A stretch of 64,000 nt of DNA, taken from NCBI RefSeq assembly GCF_003463065.1, contig NZ_QSCM01000010.1, positions 43,385-107,384 on the forward strand, given 5' to 3'. Below, one piece after another: positions 8,405 to 18,262 of the stretch (its first letter is position 1; every line of letters starts with the position of its first letter). The notes below the pieces were generated by a model. It was given only the letters and a program-made list of their open reading frames with translations, was not told the origin of the DNA and made no database searches. The DNA is from Blautia sp. OF03-15BH (lineage in GTDB: Bacteria > Bacillota > Clostridia > Lachnospirales > Lachnospiraceae). A program made the position numbers and the translations under genes.

Positions 8405-9622
8405 TCAGGATTCGACACCGATCATATTCTCGATGAAAATCCCATATCCTTTTGTCGGATCATTGACAAACACATGGGTCAGCGCACCGATCAGCTTCCC
8501 GTTCTGAAGGATCGGAGAACCGCTCATGCCCTGAATGATACCGCCGGTGATCGCAAGAAGCTCCGGATCAGAGACAGAGATCACCATACTTTTGTTGGGA
8601 TCAGAGCCTGCCAGGTTCACTTTTTCGATCTGGATGGAGTAAGCTTTTACCATACCTCCAACAGCAGACAGGAGGACAGCCGGACCGGTTTCCACAGCCT
8701 GCTTGTAGGCTGTTTCCACCAGTTCTCCCTGACAGAAAAGCCCCCTGTTTTCTGTGATCCGTCCAAAGATCCCTGATGAAGTATTTTTTTCAATGGTTCC
8801 CAGGATCTCGGAGGACTGATAACGGATCACTCCTGTCATTTCCCCCGGTGTTCCCCTGAGTCCTTTGACTACGGAAAGGATATCCGTATGGTAAAGACTT
8901 CCGCCGCTTAAATTCAGGAGAGTCCCCGTATCCACATCGCTGATCCCATGGCCGAGCGCACCGTACCTTCCATTTTCATCCATATAGGTTAACGTTCCGA
9001 TCCCCTGTGTATCATCCCGCACCCAGAGTCCCAGCTTATAGCTTTCTTCCTTATCCAGTACCGGCTGTACCAGAAGCTCTGTCAGACTCCCGTCTCTGTC
9101 TACCTTCAGGACCACCGGCGCTCCGTCAGACTCCTTCACTTCTTGTACCAGCTCTTCTTTTCGCATTACCGCAGTACCATTGACCGCCACAATGTAATCT
9201 CCGGACCGCAGGATATTTTCCGCCGGGTCAGAAAAACTGCCGTCGTTTTTTTCCACGCTCCCCGTCCCCACCACCAGGATCCCTCTGGTCTTCATATAAA
9301 TACCAACCGGCATTCCGCCGGCATACACCCTGGTCTCCGGCACCACGGTCACTTCCACATTTTTTAAGGGGATCATCCCGAGAAGACTGCAGCGTATTTT
9401 CACTTTTCCGGAAGGAATATTGGAGGAAAGCTGGCTGTCCGCCTCCAGAAGTTCTTCCTCCACCAAAGGAAGGCGGATCAGATCCCTGGCACTCTCACCC
9501 TCACAGATCAGATAATGGTCCGGTATCCTTCCGGAAATAAGGCCAAAGGAAAGAACAAGGATTCCTGCAAAAAACACCAGAAAGAAATAAAAAGAAAATC
9601 TTCCCCTGCATCTTTTCATCAT
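8405..9622 (-). CDS. spoIVB: SpoIVB signalling serine peptidase (S55)
   Basis: SpoIVB is made in the forespore, crosses into the intermembrane space and cleaves SpoIVFA to trigger pro-sigma-K processing. The 405-residue product has one N-terminal membrane segment (FSFYFFLVFFAGILVLSFG), a PDZ domain around ILRSGDYIVAVNGTAV, and the S55 peptidase domain with the catalytic histidine in GALGHGISD and serine in GMSGSPILQNGK. The ATG at 9622 is preferred over an upstream GTG at 9628 because AAAGGA is then correctly spaced. It lies between recN and spo0A as in most spore formers. Sigma-K itself is not in the window. Confidence 0.94.
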   Translation of the reverse strand: MMKRCRGRFSFYFFLVFFAGILVLSFGLISGRIPDHYLICEGESARDLIRLPLVEEELLEADSQLSSNIPSGKVKIRCSLLGMIPLKNVEVTVVPETRVYAGGMPVGIYMKTRGILVVGTGSVEKNDGSFSDPAENILRSGDYIVAVNGTAVMRKEELVQEVKESDGAPVVLKVDRDGSLTELLVQPVLDKEESYKLGLWVRDDTQGIGTLTYMDENGRYGALGHGISDVDTGTLLNLSGGSLYHTDILSVVKGLRGTPGEMTGVIRYQSSEILGTIEKNTSSGIFGRITENRGLFCQGELVETAYKQAVETGPAVLLSAVGGMVKAYSIQIEKVNLAGSDPNKSMVISVSDPELLAITGGIIQGMSGSPILQNGKLIGALTHVFVNDPTKGYGIFIENMIGVES

Positions 9623-9640
9623 TTTCACATCCTTTCATGT

Positions 9641-9673
9641 AAAAAGGATGCACCTTATGGTACATCCCTTTTT
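9641..9673 (-). terminator. terminator after recN
   Basis: AAAAAGGATGCACC pairs with GGTACATCCCTTTTT. Read on the minus strand the stem ends in a run of five T. It separates the housekeeping block ending in recN from the sporulation genes spoIVB and spo0A. Confidence 0.75.
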
Positions 9674-9700
9674 AGTATGTGAAAATCTGCTCCATCCACA

Positions 9701-11377
9701 CTAGTATTTTTTTGTACAAACTGCCAATTCTTTCATTTCCCGGGCGCTCTGACGAACGGTCTTCGTGATCTCCGCTCCGCCAAGGATCCTTGCCAGTTCC
9801 TCAATGCTTTCCTCATCCGAAAGTCTGCGGATAAAGGTTTTGGCTTCCTGCCCGACAAGCTTTTTCTCAATGCAGAAATGCGTATCTGCCATGGAGGCGA
9901 TCTGAGCCAGATGTGTGATACAGATCACCTGACGGCTTCTGGCGATCACTGCCATTTTCTCTGACACCTTTTGTGCCGTCCGTCCGCTGATACCCACATC
10001 GATCTCATCAAAGATCATAGTTCCAACAGCATCTTTATCTGCCAGGACCGTTTTGATCGCCAGCATGACACGGGAAAGCTCTCCGCCGGAAGCCACCTTC
10101 TGCAACGGCTGCAGAGGCTGCCCGGGATTCATGGAGATCAGAAAACAGATCTCATCAAAGCCTTCCGGTCCCGGCGCCGTTTCCTGGAAATCAATGGAAA
10201 ACTGCACATCCAGGAAATTCAGATCCTGAAGAACAGCCGTGATCTTTCCGGCAAGAAGCTCCGCCGCTTGTTTCCGGATCTCGCTCACTTTACCGCAAGC
10301 CTTCAAAAGCTCCGTTTTCTTCTGTTCCAGTTCTTTTTTCAGCCGCTGCCGGTAAGCTTCATAATGAGCGAGCTCTTCCAGCCGCTCTTCTTTCTCTTTT
10401 TTGTAAGAAAGAACTTTGTCAATACTGCCGCCATATTTTGCTTTCAGGTGGTTCAAAAGATTCAGGCGGTCTTCCGTCTGCTGAAAACTTTCCGCATCAA
10501 AAGAAATGCTCTCCTGATAGTCTTTCAGTTCCCGGTGAAAATCATTCAGAAGATTATCAATATCTGCAAGCTCTGCGGTAATGCTTTCCAGTTTTTCATC
10601 ATAAGCGGAAGCAGTGGAAAGGCTTCGATAAGCTCTGGATACCAGTTCTGCTGCCCCGCCAAAATCAGAACCTGTGAGGGTTTCCGCTTCTGTGACACCC
10701 TCCATGATCCTCTGGCTGTTTACCTGCCGGCGGTAGGCCTGCTCCAGGGCTTCATCCTCTCCCGGCTTCACCGCTGCATCTTCGATCTCTCCCACTTCAA
10801 AAGCCAGGAAATCCATCTCCTTGGCTCTTGCTGTTTCAGAAAGATCGGTTTCTTTTAATTTTTTATCAAGCGCATCATACTCCCGGTAAAGCGTTCTTAC
10901 TTCTCCTGCCGGTCCCGAAAGCACTTCTCCTGCAAAAGCATCCAGAATTGCCAGATGATTTTTCTGATGGAGCAGTGCCTGATGCTCATGCTGTCCATGG
11001 ATATCGATCAGAATTTCAGAAACCTGACGGACCAGAGATACCGGCACCGTTTCCCCGTTTACCTTGCTGACACTGCGACCGTTCACCAGACGCCGGCTGA
11101 TGATGATCTGGTCGTCCTCCAACGAAAGATCCAGCTTTTCCAGTGCTTTTCTCTGCTTCTCATTGTCTACGGAAAAGACAAGCTCCGCCAGGGCAAAAGC
11201 GGCATCTTCTCTGGCAAAGCCTTTAAAGCCCGCCAGTCCAAGTGCTACATTGACGGAACCGATGATGATGGATTTTCCCGCACCGGTCTCTCCGGTAAGG
11301 ATATTAAGGCCCTCGGTCAGATCAATATCAGCCTCATCAATGAGGGCCATATTTTTTACATGAATGTTTAAAAGCAT
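9701..11377 (-). CDS. recN: DNA repair ATPase RecN
   Basis: RecN is an SMC-like protein that binds DNA ends in double-strand break repair. The 558-residue product begins MLLNIHVKNMALIDEADIDL, has a Walker A site GETGAGKS near residue 35, a central coiled coil (about 160-370, rich in E, K and L), then the ABC signature VASGGELSRVMLAIK, Walker B TMIFDEIDVGISG and the loop ICITHLAQIA. The start lies two bases after the argR stop, so expression is coupled. The argR-recN adjacency is conserved across Firmicutes. Confidence 0.96.
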   Translation of the reverse strand: MLLNIHVKNMALIDEADIDLTEGLNILTGETGAGKSIIIGSVNVALGLAGFKGFAREDAAFALAELVFSVDNEKQRKALEKLDLSLEDDQIIISRRLVNGRSVSKVNGETVPVSLVRQVSEILIDIHGQHEHQALLHQKNHLAILDAFAGEVLSGPAGEVRTLYREYDALDKKLKETDLSETARAKEMDFLAFEVGEIEDAAVKPGEDEALEQAYRRQVNSQRIMEGVTEAETLTGSDFGGAAELVSRAYRSLSTASAYDEKLESITAELADIDNLLNDFHRELKDYQESISFDAESFQQTEDRLNLLNHLKAKYGGSIDKVLSYKKEKEERLEELAHYEAYRQRLKKELEQKKTELLKACGKVSEIRKQAAELLAGKITAVLQDLNFLDVQFSIDFQETAPGPEGFDEICFLISMNPGQPLQPLQKVASGGELSRVMLAIKTVLADKDAVGTMIFDEIDVGISGRTAQKVSEKMAVIARSRQVICITHLAQIASMADTHFCIEKKLVGQEAKTFIRRLSDEESIEELARILGGAEITKTVRQSAREMKELAVCTKKY

Positions 11378-11379
11378 AA

Positions 11380-11841
11380 TTAGTTGTTCGGCTCTCCTAC
11401 GATCTTACGGATCTTCTCCATAACGATCAGTGTATCATCTACGCTCCGGTTGGCGCACATAATGGTGTCATCCCCCGCAATGCATCCGGCTACTTCCGGC
11501 CATTGCATGGCATCGATAGATGCCGCCACAGCCATGGCCATTCCGGATACCGTCTTTACCACCAGAAGGTTCTGGGCCATATCCATGGACAGGAAACCGT
11601 CTTTCAGGATCCTCAGATATTTTTCGTTCATATTTTCCCCGGAAGCCTGCATGACTGCATATTTCTGCCTTCCGTCATTCAGGGAGATCTTGGTCAGCTT
11701 CAGTTCCCGGATATCTCTCGATACAGTGGCCTGAGTCACACGGAAACCTTCGCCGTTCAGAAGATCTGCCAGCTCTTCCTGTGTTTCCACATCGTTTCTG
11801 CTGATGAGATCAATAATTTTTGCATGTCTTGCAATTTTCAT
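11380..11841 (-). CDS. argR: arginine repressor ArgR/AhrC
   Basis: This hexameric regulator senses arginine and controls its synthesis and breakdown. The start at 11841 is favoured because AGGAGG stands eight bases before it; an upstream GTG at 11850 is too close to that site. The 153-residue product has the N-terminal winged helix with SRNDVETQEELADLL and VTQATVSRDIRELKL, and the C-terminal arginine-binding domain with CIAGDDTIMCANRS. No arg genes are in the window except a carbamate kinase at 26405, so its position here reflects conserved gene order rather than local targets. Confidence 0.95.
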   Translation of the reverse strand: MKIARHAKIIDLISRNDVETQEELADLLNGEGFRVTQATVSRDIRELKLTKISLNDGRQKYAVMQASGENMNEKYLRILKDGFLSMDMAQNLLVVKTVSGMAMAVAASIDAMQWPEVAGCIAGDDTIMCANRSVDDTLIVMEKIRKIVGEPNN

Positions 11842-11853
11842 TGCCGGCACCTC

Positions 11854-12714
11854 CTACTGTCCATTCATTTTGGTCCGAAGGACCTCCAAAAAGCTGATCT
11901 GGTTGATTTTAATCAGCCGCGTCTTTTTCACTGCCTTTCGGATCACAACCTTATCCGTGCAGGTCAGCCGTACGGATGTATCTCCATCAAACGTCACTTC
12001 GGCATCATCACCGCTTCGGCTGTGTCCCGGAAGCATTTCCACTGTGATCTCTGCGTCATCCGGCAGAATGATACTGCGGGTATTCAGTGTATGCGGTGCA
12101 ACCGGTGTCATAAGAAGCATGGATGCTTCCGGTGAGACGATCGGTCCGCCGGCTGACAGACTGTAACCCGTGGAGCCGGTCGGTGTAGAGATCACCATGG
12201 CATCCGCACTGTAACGGTTTAAATATTCTCCGTTCACATAGATTTTAAAATCAATGATCCGAAGCCTGCCATACCGGCCGATCACGATATCATTGAGTGC
12301 CAGATCCTCCATGACTTTTTTTCCCTGATGATAGACCTCACCGGAAATCATCATCCGGCTCACGATCTGGTATTCTCCTGCAAGAAGCCGTTCCAGAGCC
12401 GGTTCAATGCCCTTGCGATCCACCTCAGCCAGATATCCGAGCGTTCCCATGTTGATCCCAAGAAGAGGGAGATCCCTCTCGGTCAGATCTCGCGAAGCCT
12501 GCAGGAGCGTTCCGTCCCCGCCCAGTACCAGTACGCAGTCCACATCATCCGGAATACCGGCGGCATCGGTATATTTATAATTTCCACCGCTTTCCACCAT
12601 GTTTTCCCGGATCGTGCACTTTTTTCCCCGCTTTTCCAGATACTCTTTTACGAAACGGGTAGTCTGAAATCCCGGATCCTTGTCTTTATTGGTTATGATA
12701 TAAAAACTGTCCAT
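11854..12714 (-). CDS. nadK: NAD kinase
   Basis: NAD kinase makes NADP from NAD and ATP or polyphosphate. The 286-residue product carries the signature GGDGTLLQA near residue 65, GINMGTLGYLAEVD, and TPTGSTGYSLSAGGPIV, the three blocks that form the active site of the family. The C-terminal FDGDTSVRLT strand is also typical. It lies between tlyA and argR with gaps of 5 and 12 bases, in the conserved Firmicute order, and is probably transcribed from upstream in the block. Confidence 0.96.
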   Translation of the reverse strand: MDSFYIITNKDKDPGFQTTRFVKEYLEKRGKKCTIRENMVESGGNYKYTDAAGIPDDVDCVLVLGGDGTLLQASRDLTERDLPLLGINMGTLGYLAEVDRKGIEPALERLLAGEYQIVSRMMISGEVYHQGKKVMEDLALNDIVIGRYGRLRIIDFKIYVNGEYLNRYSADAMVISTPTGSTGYSLSAGGPIVSPEASMLLMTPVAPHTLNTRSIILPDDAEITVEMLPGHSRSGDDAEVTFDGDTSVRLTCTDKVVIRKAVKKTRLIKINQISFLEVLRTKMNGQ

Positions 12715-12719
12715 ATTTT

Positions 12720-13529
12720 TTACCGGTCCAGCGTCTTGTGCGCTTCCTCTACCACTGCATGCACATCCACCGGCAGTTCTGTCTGAACAAAGCCTTCCGG
12801 CTGTTTTTGGATATGCAAAAGATATTCAATGTTTCCTTCCGGCCCCTTGATCGGAGAAAATTCCAGATTCTTCACTTCAAAAGCAATGCTTCCGGCATAA
12901 TCAATGACCATGCGGATCACTTCCTCATGAACCGCTTTATCACGGACGACTCCTTTTTTTCCTACTTTTTCCCTGCCAGCTTCAAACTGCGGTTTGATCA
13001 GGCAGACAACCTCTCCGTCTTCTGTCAGAAGATTTCTTACAGGGAGGAGCACTTTTGTAAGAGAAATAAAGGACACATCGATGGAAGAGAATGCCACCGG
13101 CTCCTGAATATCCTCCGGTGTCACATAACGGATATTGGTCTTCTCCATGCAGACGACTCTCGGATCATTCCGGAGTTTCCAGTCCAGCTGCCCATGACCC
13201 ACATCCACAGAGTACACCTTCACTGCCCCGTTCTGAAGCATGCAGTCTGTAAAACCGCCCGTGGAAGCGCCTACATCCATACAAACCTTCCCTTCCAGAG
13301 TCACGGCAAAATGGCTCATGGCTTTCTCCAGCTTCAGACCGCCGCGGCTGACATATTTCAGAGTATTTCCCCGGACCTCGATCTTTGCCTCCTCCTTAAA
13401 CATACTTCCGGCTTTGTCTTCCTTCTGCCCGTCCACATAGACCTGACCGGCCATGATAATGGCCTTCGCTTTCTCTCTTGATGAAGCATAGCCCTGCTGC
13501 ACCAGCAGCACATCCAAACGTTCTTTCAT
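12720..13529 (-). CDS. tlyA: TlyA-type rRNA 2'-O-methyltransferase (YqxC)
   Basis: The 269-residue product combines an N-terminal S4 RNA-binding domain (RLDVLLVQQGYASSREKAKA) with an FtsJ-like SAM methyltransferase. The SAM motif DVGASTGGFTDCMLQNGA and the acidic DVSFISL motif are clear, as is LIKPQFEAGREKVGKKG. TlyA methylates cytidines in 16S and sometimes 23S rRNA and makes ribosomes sensitive to capreomycin. The gene lies between dxs and nadK as in Bacillus and most Clostridia. Haemolysin names for this family are historical. Confidence 0.92.
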   Translation of the reverse strand: MKERLDVLLVQQGYASSREKAKAIIMAGQVYVDGQKEDKAGSMFKEEAKIEVRGNTLKYVSRGGLKLEKAMSHFAVTLEGKVCMDVGASTGGFTDCMLQNGAVKVYSVDVGHGQLDWKLRNDPRVVCMEKTNIRYVTPEDIQEPVAFSSIDVSFISLTKVLLPVRNLLTEDGEVVCLIKPQFEAGREKVGKKGVVRDKAVHEEVIRMVIDYAGSIAFEVKNLEFSPIKGPEGNIEYLLHIQKQPEGFVQTELPVDVHAVVEEAHKTLDR

Positions 13530-13550
13530 TTCTTTTTCCTTCCCCGGCGC

Positions 13551-15428
13551 TCATCTCTCCGGGTTCTGTCCCAGGGCTGCCGCCATTACTTTCTTCAGAA
13601 TAATCGAGGCACTGATACCGGTTTCTTCCTTCAGGACCTCTACATTTCCATGTTCAATATAATCATCCGGCAGAGAAATGTTCAGTACCGAAGCCTCGCT
13701 TCCGATCTCATTTAAATAATCCAGAACATGTTCTCCGAAACCGCCGCATTTTACATTTTCCTCCATGGTCACAAAAAGCCTGTGATCCCTGGAAAGTGTC
13801 AGGATCAGGTCTTTATCAACAGGCTTTACAAACCTGGCATTGACCAGTGTACAGGAAAAACCTCTTTCCCGCAGTTCATGGCGCACCGTTTCTGCAGTTT
13901 TCACCATGCTTCCTACCGCCAGAAGGACAATGTCTTCCTCGTCGTAGATCACTTCGCTTTTTCCGTAAACAATGGGAGCACGGAATTCCTGAAGCCCGTC
14001 GTAAGCTTCGCCTCTCGGATAACGGATGGCAATGGGACCATCATAGTTCACCGCAAATTTCATCATATCCGAAAGTTCCCATTTATTCTTCGGTGCCATA
14101 ATACACAGATTCGGGATCGTCGATAAGAACGACAGATCAAAAATTCCCTGATGCGTCTCTCCGTCGCTTCCCACAAGTCCTGCCCGGTCAATGGCAAAGA
14201 CCACATGCATGTTCTGGATACAGACATCATGCAGGATCTGATCATAGGCCCGCTGAAGGAAAGAGGAATAAATGGCCACCACCGGCTTCAGACCGGCAGC
14301 CGCAAGGCCGGCAGCAAAGGTTACTGCATGTTCCTCTGCGATCCCCACATCAAAAAAGCGATCCGGGAAGTTGTTATGGAAGCGTTTGAGGCCGGTTCCG
14401 ACCTCCATAGCGGCTGTCACAGCCACCACCTTGGGATCCCGCTCTCCCATCTTCCGCATGATCGTGGAAAAAACGTCCGTCCAGTTTGCTTTTACGCGTT
14501 TGTTTTTCGGAAGACCCGTGGCAATCTCAAAGGGTTCTGCCCCATGGAAGCGCGCCGGATGGCGTTCTGCCGGAGCATAGCCTTTGCCCTTCTTTGTAAA
14601 TACATGAAGGAGCACTGCCCCTTCCACCTTTTTGGCCTCTTCCAGAGCCCTCATCACCTGATGGAGATCATGTCCGTCCACAGGTCCCAGATACGTAAGA
14701 CCCATGTTTTCAAAAAGCATACCTGGAATAAAAAGCTGCTTGAGGCCATTCTTGGTCCGGCGGATCCGGCTCACAAGCTTTTCGCCGTAGACCGGCACAC
14801 GGTTCAGAGAATCCGTGACCGCTGTTTTCAGATTCAGATAGCCGTCCGCTGTACGGAGACTCCCCAGATAGTTTGACATGCCTCCCACATTTTCGGAAAT
14901 AGACATATTATTGTCATTCAGGACAATGATAAAATTGCTTTTCAGGCGGGCTGCATTGTTCATCGCCTCATAGGCCATTCCGCCGGTAAGGGAACCATCT
15001 CCGATGACAGAGATCACATAATTATCTCCCCCCAGGATCTCCCGCGCCCGTACAAGGCCCAGACCAGCTGAGATCGAAGTGGAACTGTGGCCTGTATCAA
15101 AGGCATCACAGTCACTCTCTTTCCGCTTGGGGAAACCGCTCATACCGCCGTATTTCCTCAGAGTATCAAACCCTTCCCTCCGGCCGGTGAGCAGCTTATG
15201 CGTATACGCCTGATGACCAACATCCCAGACGATCTTATCCTCCGGAAGATCAAAAACCAGGTGAAGAGCCATGGTAAGTTCCACAACCCCGAGATTAGAA
15301 GCCAGATGACCGCCGGTATTACTGATCTTTTCGATCAGAAACTCCCTGATCTCTTGTGCCAGAGCTGCCAGTTCTTCTCCATTCAGCTTTTTGATGTCAC
15401 CTGCCTGACTGATTTTTTCCAAATACAT
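13551..15428 (-). CDS. dxs: 1-deoxy-D-xylulose-5-phosphate synthase
   Basis: Dxs condenses pyruvate and glyceraldehyde 3-phosphate in the first step of the MEP isoprenoid pathway, using thiamine diphosphate. The 625-residue product has the thiamine motif GDGSLTGGMAYEAMNNAA, the histidine region DTGHSSTSISAGLG, and the transketolase central domain with IAEEHAVTFAAGLA. Its neighbour ispA and the later ispG (43809) are in the same pathway. It starts 36 bases after the ispA stop, probably in one transcript. Confidence 0.97.
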   Translation of the reverse strand: MYLEKISQAGDIKKLNGEELAALAQEIREFLIEKISNTGGHLASNLGVVELTMALHLVFDLPEDKIVWDVGHQAYTHKLLTGRREGFDTLRKYGGMSGFPKRKESDCDAFDTGHSSTSISAGLGLVRAREILGGDNYVISVIGDGSLTGGMAYEAMNNAARLKSNFIIVLNDNNMSISENVGGMSNYLGSLRTADGYLNLKTAVTDSLNRVPVYGEKLVSRIRRTKNGLKQLFIPGMLFENMGLTYLGPVDGHDLHQVMRALEEAKKVEGAVLLHVFTKKGKGYAPAERHPARFHGAEPFEIATGLPKNKRVKANWTDVFSTIMRKMGERDPKVVAVTAAMEVGTGLKRFHNNFPDRFFDVGIAEEHAVTFAAGLAAAGLKPVVAIYSSFLQRAYDQILHDVCIQNMHVVFAIDRAGLVGSDGETHQGIFDLSFLSTIPNLCIMAPKNKWELSDMMKFAVNYDGPIAIRYPRGEAYDGLQEFRAPIVYGKSEVIYDEEDIVLLAVGSMVKTAETVRHELRERGFSCTLVNARFVKPVDKDLILTLSRDHRLFVTMEENVKCGGFGEHVLDYLNEIGSEASVLNISLPDDYIEHGNVEVLKEETGISASIILKKVMAAALGQNPER

Positions 15429-15464
15429 CTGTTTTTCACCCTCTGTACTGTATTTTCACCGTTC

Positions 15465-16352
15465 TTATTTTTTCCGGTTGATCAGACTTTTCAGAAGCTC
15501 CATAAGAAACGGATTTTTTTCTTCCAGCGTATCAAGCTCTCCGACCGCCTCATCAGACAGCCGTTTTACATCTTCCCCTGCTTTTTCAATTCCTTCCAGA
15601 GTCACATAAGTCGTTTTGTTGTTTTCTTTATCGCTTCCCACAGGCTTTCCCAGCATTTCCGTAGTACTCACCACATCCAGAATGTCATCCTGGATCTGGA
15701 AAGCCAGTCCTACCTTGCCTGCTACTCTCTCAAGAAGAGCGGTCTTTTCATCGGAAGCCCCGGCAAGGACTGCTCCGATCATCATAGAGGCCTCGATCAG
15801 CGCACTGGTCTTTAAACGGTAGATAAAATCCAGTCTCTCTCTTTCCAGAGTCTTCCCTTCATATTCCACATCCACACACTGACCGCCCAACATTCCATAA
15901 ATTCCCGTTTTTCCGGTCAGGATCTGAAATGCTTTTCCGATCCGCTCATTTCCCGGTTCGATGGAAAAAGCCCGGGCTGCCGTTTCATAAGCATAATTTA
16001 AAAGAGCGTCTCCTGCAAGGATCGCCATGGCCTCCCCATATACCACATGAGTCGTCTTTTTCCCCCGCCGGTACTCATCATTGTCGAGTGCCGGCAGATC
16101 GTCGTGGATCAGAGAATGGGTATGGATCATCTCCATAGCCGCCATAAAAGGCCAGATCACCTCTCCGGTTCCGCCGAACATCCGGTAGGTTTCTGCCATC
16201 AGAAGCGGACGGAGCCTTTTTCCACCGGCCTGCATACTGTAATTCATTGCCTCAAGGATCGTCTTCTGAAAGCCTTCTTCCCGAGGTAAAAATCCATAAA
16301 CTGTTTTTTCTGTTTCCTGTACTTTCTGTTTCAGTTCATCCTCAAAATTCAT
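15465..16352 (-). CDS. ispA: short-chain polyprenyl (farnesyl) diphosphate synthase
   Basis: This enzyme joins C5 units from the MEP pathway to give farnesyl diphosphate for undecaprenyl phosphate and quinones. The start at 16352 (MNFEDELKQK) has GGGAG upstream and overlaps the end of xseB by 11 bases. The 295-residue product contains the first aspartate-rich motif LIHDDLPALDNDEYRRGK and the second QIQDDILDV. Two residues inserted in the first motif are typical of bacterial FPP synthases. The position between xseB and dxs is conserved in Firmicutes. Confidence 0.94.
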   Translation of the reverse strand: MNFEDELKQKVQETEKTVYGFLPREEGFQKTILEAMNYSMQAGGKRLRPLLMAETYRMFGGTGEVIWPFMAAMEMIHTHSLIHDDLPALDNDEYRRGKKTTHVVYGEAMAILAGDALLNYAYETAARAFSIEPGNERIGKAFQILTGKTGIYGMLGGQCVDVEYEGKTLERERLDFIYRLKTSALIEASMMIGAVLAGASDEKTALLERVAGKVGLAFQIQDDILDVVSTTEMLGKPVGSDKENNKTTYVTLEGIEKAGEDVKRLSDEAVGELDTLEEKNPFLMELLKSLINRKK

Positions 16353-16554
16353 CTGCTTCTCCCTGATCATTCAGTACCAGCATGGCCTTCTCCACCGTGT
16401 CGATCTTCTCGCCTGCAGCTTTTAAAAGCTCCATGCCTTCTTTATATTTTTCAAAGGAATCCTCAAGTGAGATCTCACGGCTTTCCAGGGCTTCCAGAAG
16501 GCCTTCCATCTCCTTGAAAATCTCTTCCAGTGTCTGTTCTTTCTGCTCTGCCAT
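16342..16554 (-). CDS. xseB: exodeoxyribonuclease VII small subunit
   Basis: The 70-residue, mostly helical and acidic protein matches XseB (LEEIFKEMEGLLEALESREISL followed by a second helix with KYKEGMELLKAA), which coats the large subunit of exonuclease VII. The ATG follows the xseA stop with no gap and the end overlaps ispA by 11 bases, so the three genes are tightly coupled. Confidence 0.93.
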   Translation of the reverse strand: MAEQKEQTLEEIFKEMEGLLEALESREISLEDSFEKYKEGMELLKAAGEKIDTVEKAMLVLNDQGEADEF

Positions 16555-17769
16555 TTATCGTTCCTCTTGCTCCTTTTCTTCCACCCTGGCGGAAAGCCTG
16601 CCGTCTGCAAAATATAACGTCAGCCGCTCTCCGATCCTTGCACTGCCTGCTTTTGTCAGACGTTTTCCGTCCTCCCCGGCCACATATGCATAACCCTGGT
16701 TCAGTTTTTTCAACGGAGAAGCACCGGACAGGCGCTCGATCAGAAGAGCAAGCCTCTGCCTTTCCTCCTGGAGCTTTCCTTCCATCTGCTTTCTGAACAG
16801 TTCCTCCAGATCCGCCAGCCGCTGCTGCTTTTCCAAAAGCTGCTGTCTGGGACTTAAACGTTCCAGTTTCCAGGAAAACGTCTCAAGCTTTTCTCTTTTT
16901 TCCTGAAGCCTGTGCTCCATGAGCCGGTCCAGCCGTTCCTCAAACCCCCGCAGACTCTGAAGGATACTGCCAAGATCTGCCACCGCCAGTTCAGCGGCTG
17001 CTGAAGGTGTCGGAGCCCGCAGATCCGCCACAAAATCTGAGATCGTCGTATCGGTCTCATGACCCACCGCAGAGATCACAGGAGTCTCACAGGCAAAAAT
17101 AGCCCTGGCCACCTTTTCCTCATTGAACGCCCAAAGATCTTCCATGGAACCGCCGCCGCGGCCGACGATGATCACATCCACACCGTACCGGTCCAGCACC
17201 TCGATCCCTTTTGCGATGCTGTCTGCAGCTCCCTCGCCCTGGACCAGGGCCGGGTAGAGCACCAGCTGAACGAAAGGATTTCTCCGTCTGGAGATATTCA
17301 TGATATCACGGATCGCCGCTCCTGTGGATGCAGTCACGATACCAAGTGTCTTCACAAAGGCCGGTATGGGCTTTTTATAGGACGGATCAAACATCCCCAT
17401 TTCGGAAAGTTCCTCCTTCAGCTGCTCGAACCTTTCATAGAGAAGCCCTGCCCCCTCGCGGATGATCTCTGAAGCATAGAGCTGATAACGCCCATCCCTT
17501 TCATAGACACTGATGCTTCCGAGGACCGTCACCGACTGCCCGTTTTCCATCTGAAAACGCAGACCTTTTCTGGAGCCGGAAAACATCACACAGGGCATGG
17601 TACCGGTCTCATCCTTCAGAGAAAAGTAAATATGACCGGAGGGATGGTATTTACAGTTGGAAACCTCTCCACGGACATAGATCCTCTGCAAAAGGAAATC
17701 CTGAGTGAACATATTTTTGATATACGTGTTTACCTGGCCGACGCTGTAAACATTCCGTTGTGTTTTCAC
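16555..17769 (-). CDS. xseA: exodeoxyribonuclease VII large subunit
   Basis: XseA is the catalytic subunit of exonuclease VII, which degrades single-stranded DNA. The 404-residue product has the N-terminal OB fold ([15 protein letters not shown] to [11 protein letters not shown]), the catalytic domain with [35 protein letters not shown] and [28 protein letters not shown], then a coiled coil. It overlaps nusB by four bases at its start and abuts xseB at its end. Confidence 0.96.
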   Translation of the reverse strand: MKTQRNVYSVGQVNTYIKNMFTQDFLLQRIYVRGEVSNCKYHPSGHIYFSLKDETGTMPCVMFSGSRKGLRFQMENGQSVTVLGSISVYERDGRYQLYASEIIREGAGLLYERFEQLKEELSEMGMFDPSYKKPIPAFVKTLGIVTASTGAAIRDIMNISRRRNPFVQLVLYPALVQGEGAADSIAKGIEVLDRYGVDVIIVGRGGGSMEDLWAFNEEKVARAIFACETPVISAVGHETDTTISDFVADLRAPTPSAAAELAVADLGSILQSLRGFEERLDRLMEHRLQEKREKLETFSWKLERLSPRQQLLEKQQRLADLEELFRKQMEGKLQEERQRLALLIERLSGASPLKKLNQGYAYVAGEDGKRLTKAGSARIGERLTLYFADGRLSARVEEKEQEER

Positions 17770-18173
17770 TGCCGGGCCAGTTTTCCGAGGATTCCGTTGA
17801 TAAAGGAGGAACTCTCGTTCTCACCGAAGCTCTTGGCAAGCTCCACGGCCTCATTGATCGCTACTCCAACGGGAATATCTTCATCATAGAACATCTCATA
17901 TACACCAAGGCGAAGGATCGAGAGATCGGATTTACCGATACGCTCCAGCTTCCAGCCCTTTGCAGCACTGGCGATCTTCTCATCGATCTCCGGAAGCACA
18001 GCGCAGATATTCTCATATTTTTCTTCAATATAGGCATGGTCCTTTTCACTGATCTCCTTCTCCGGGAAATCTTCGAAGTAGGATTTTACCTGCTCTTTCA
18101 TTTCGTCTTTACTGTAAAATTCCACCATGAACAGAAGTTTAAAAATTTCTTCTCTCAGTTCTCGTCTTGTCAT
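17766..18173 (-). CDS. nusB: transcription antitermination factor NusB
   Basis: NusB binds boxA with S10 to support rRNA transcription. The 135-residue all-helical protein begins [20 protein letters not shown] and ends [12 protein letters not shown], both typical. [28 protein letters not shown] is the conserved core, here cited in part. It overlaps xseA by four bases. A hairpin lies between it and the upstream asp23 gene. Confidence 0.95.
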   Translation of the reverse strand: MTRRELREEIFKLLFMVEFYSKDEMKEQVKSYFEDFPEKEISEKDHAYIEEKYENICAVLPEIDEKIASAAKGWKLERIGKSDLSILRLGVYEMFYDEDIPVGVAINEAVELAKSFGENESSSFINGILGKLARQ

Positions 18174-18207
18174 TCTTTTTTCCTCTCAGATGTTTTTATA
18201 GCCGAAA

Positions 18208-18232
18208 AGGGATGCCCGCCTGGGGCATCCCT
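18208..18232 (-). terminator. terminator or attenuator hairpin between asp23 and nusB
   Basis: AGGGATGCCC and GGGCATCCCT form a perfect 10-bp stem with a five-base loop; read on the minus strand TTTTC follows. The short T-run suggests partial termination, which would let the Asp23 gene be expressed more strongly than the rest of the block. Confidence 0.6.
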
Positions 18233-18262
18233 CCTCATTCAGGGAGTTTTCCGCTCTCCTGG

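Noticed and set aside
8411..8417. TGTCGAA (minus strand), a match to the Spo0A box core, upstream of spo0A
   Set aside because: It lies in the last codons of spoIVB, is a single 7-base match and is about 55 bases from the predicted promoter; chance cannot be excluded.
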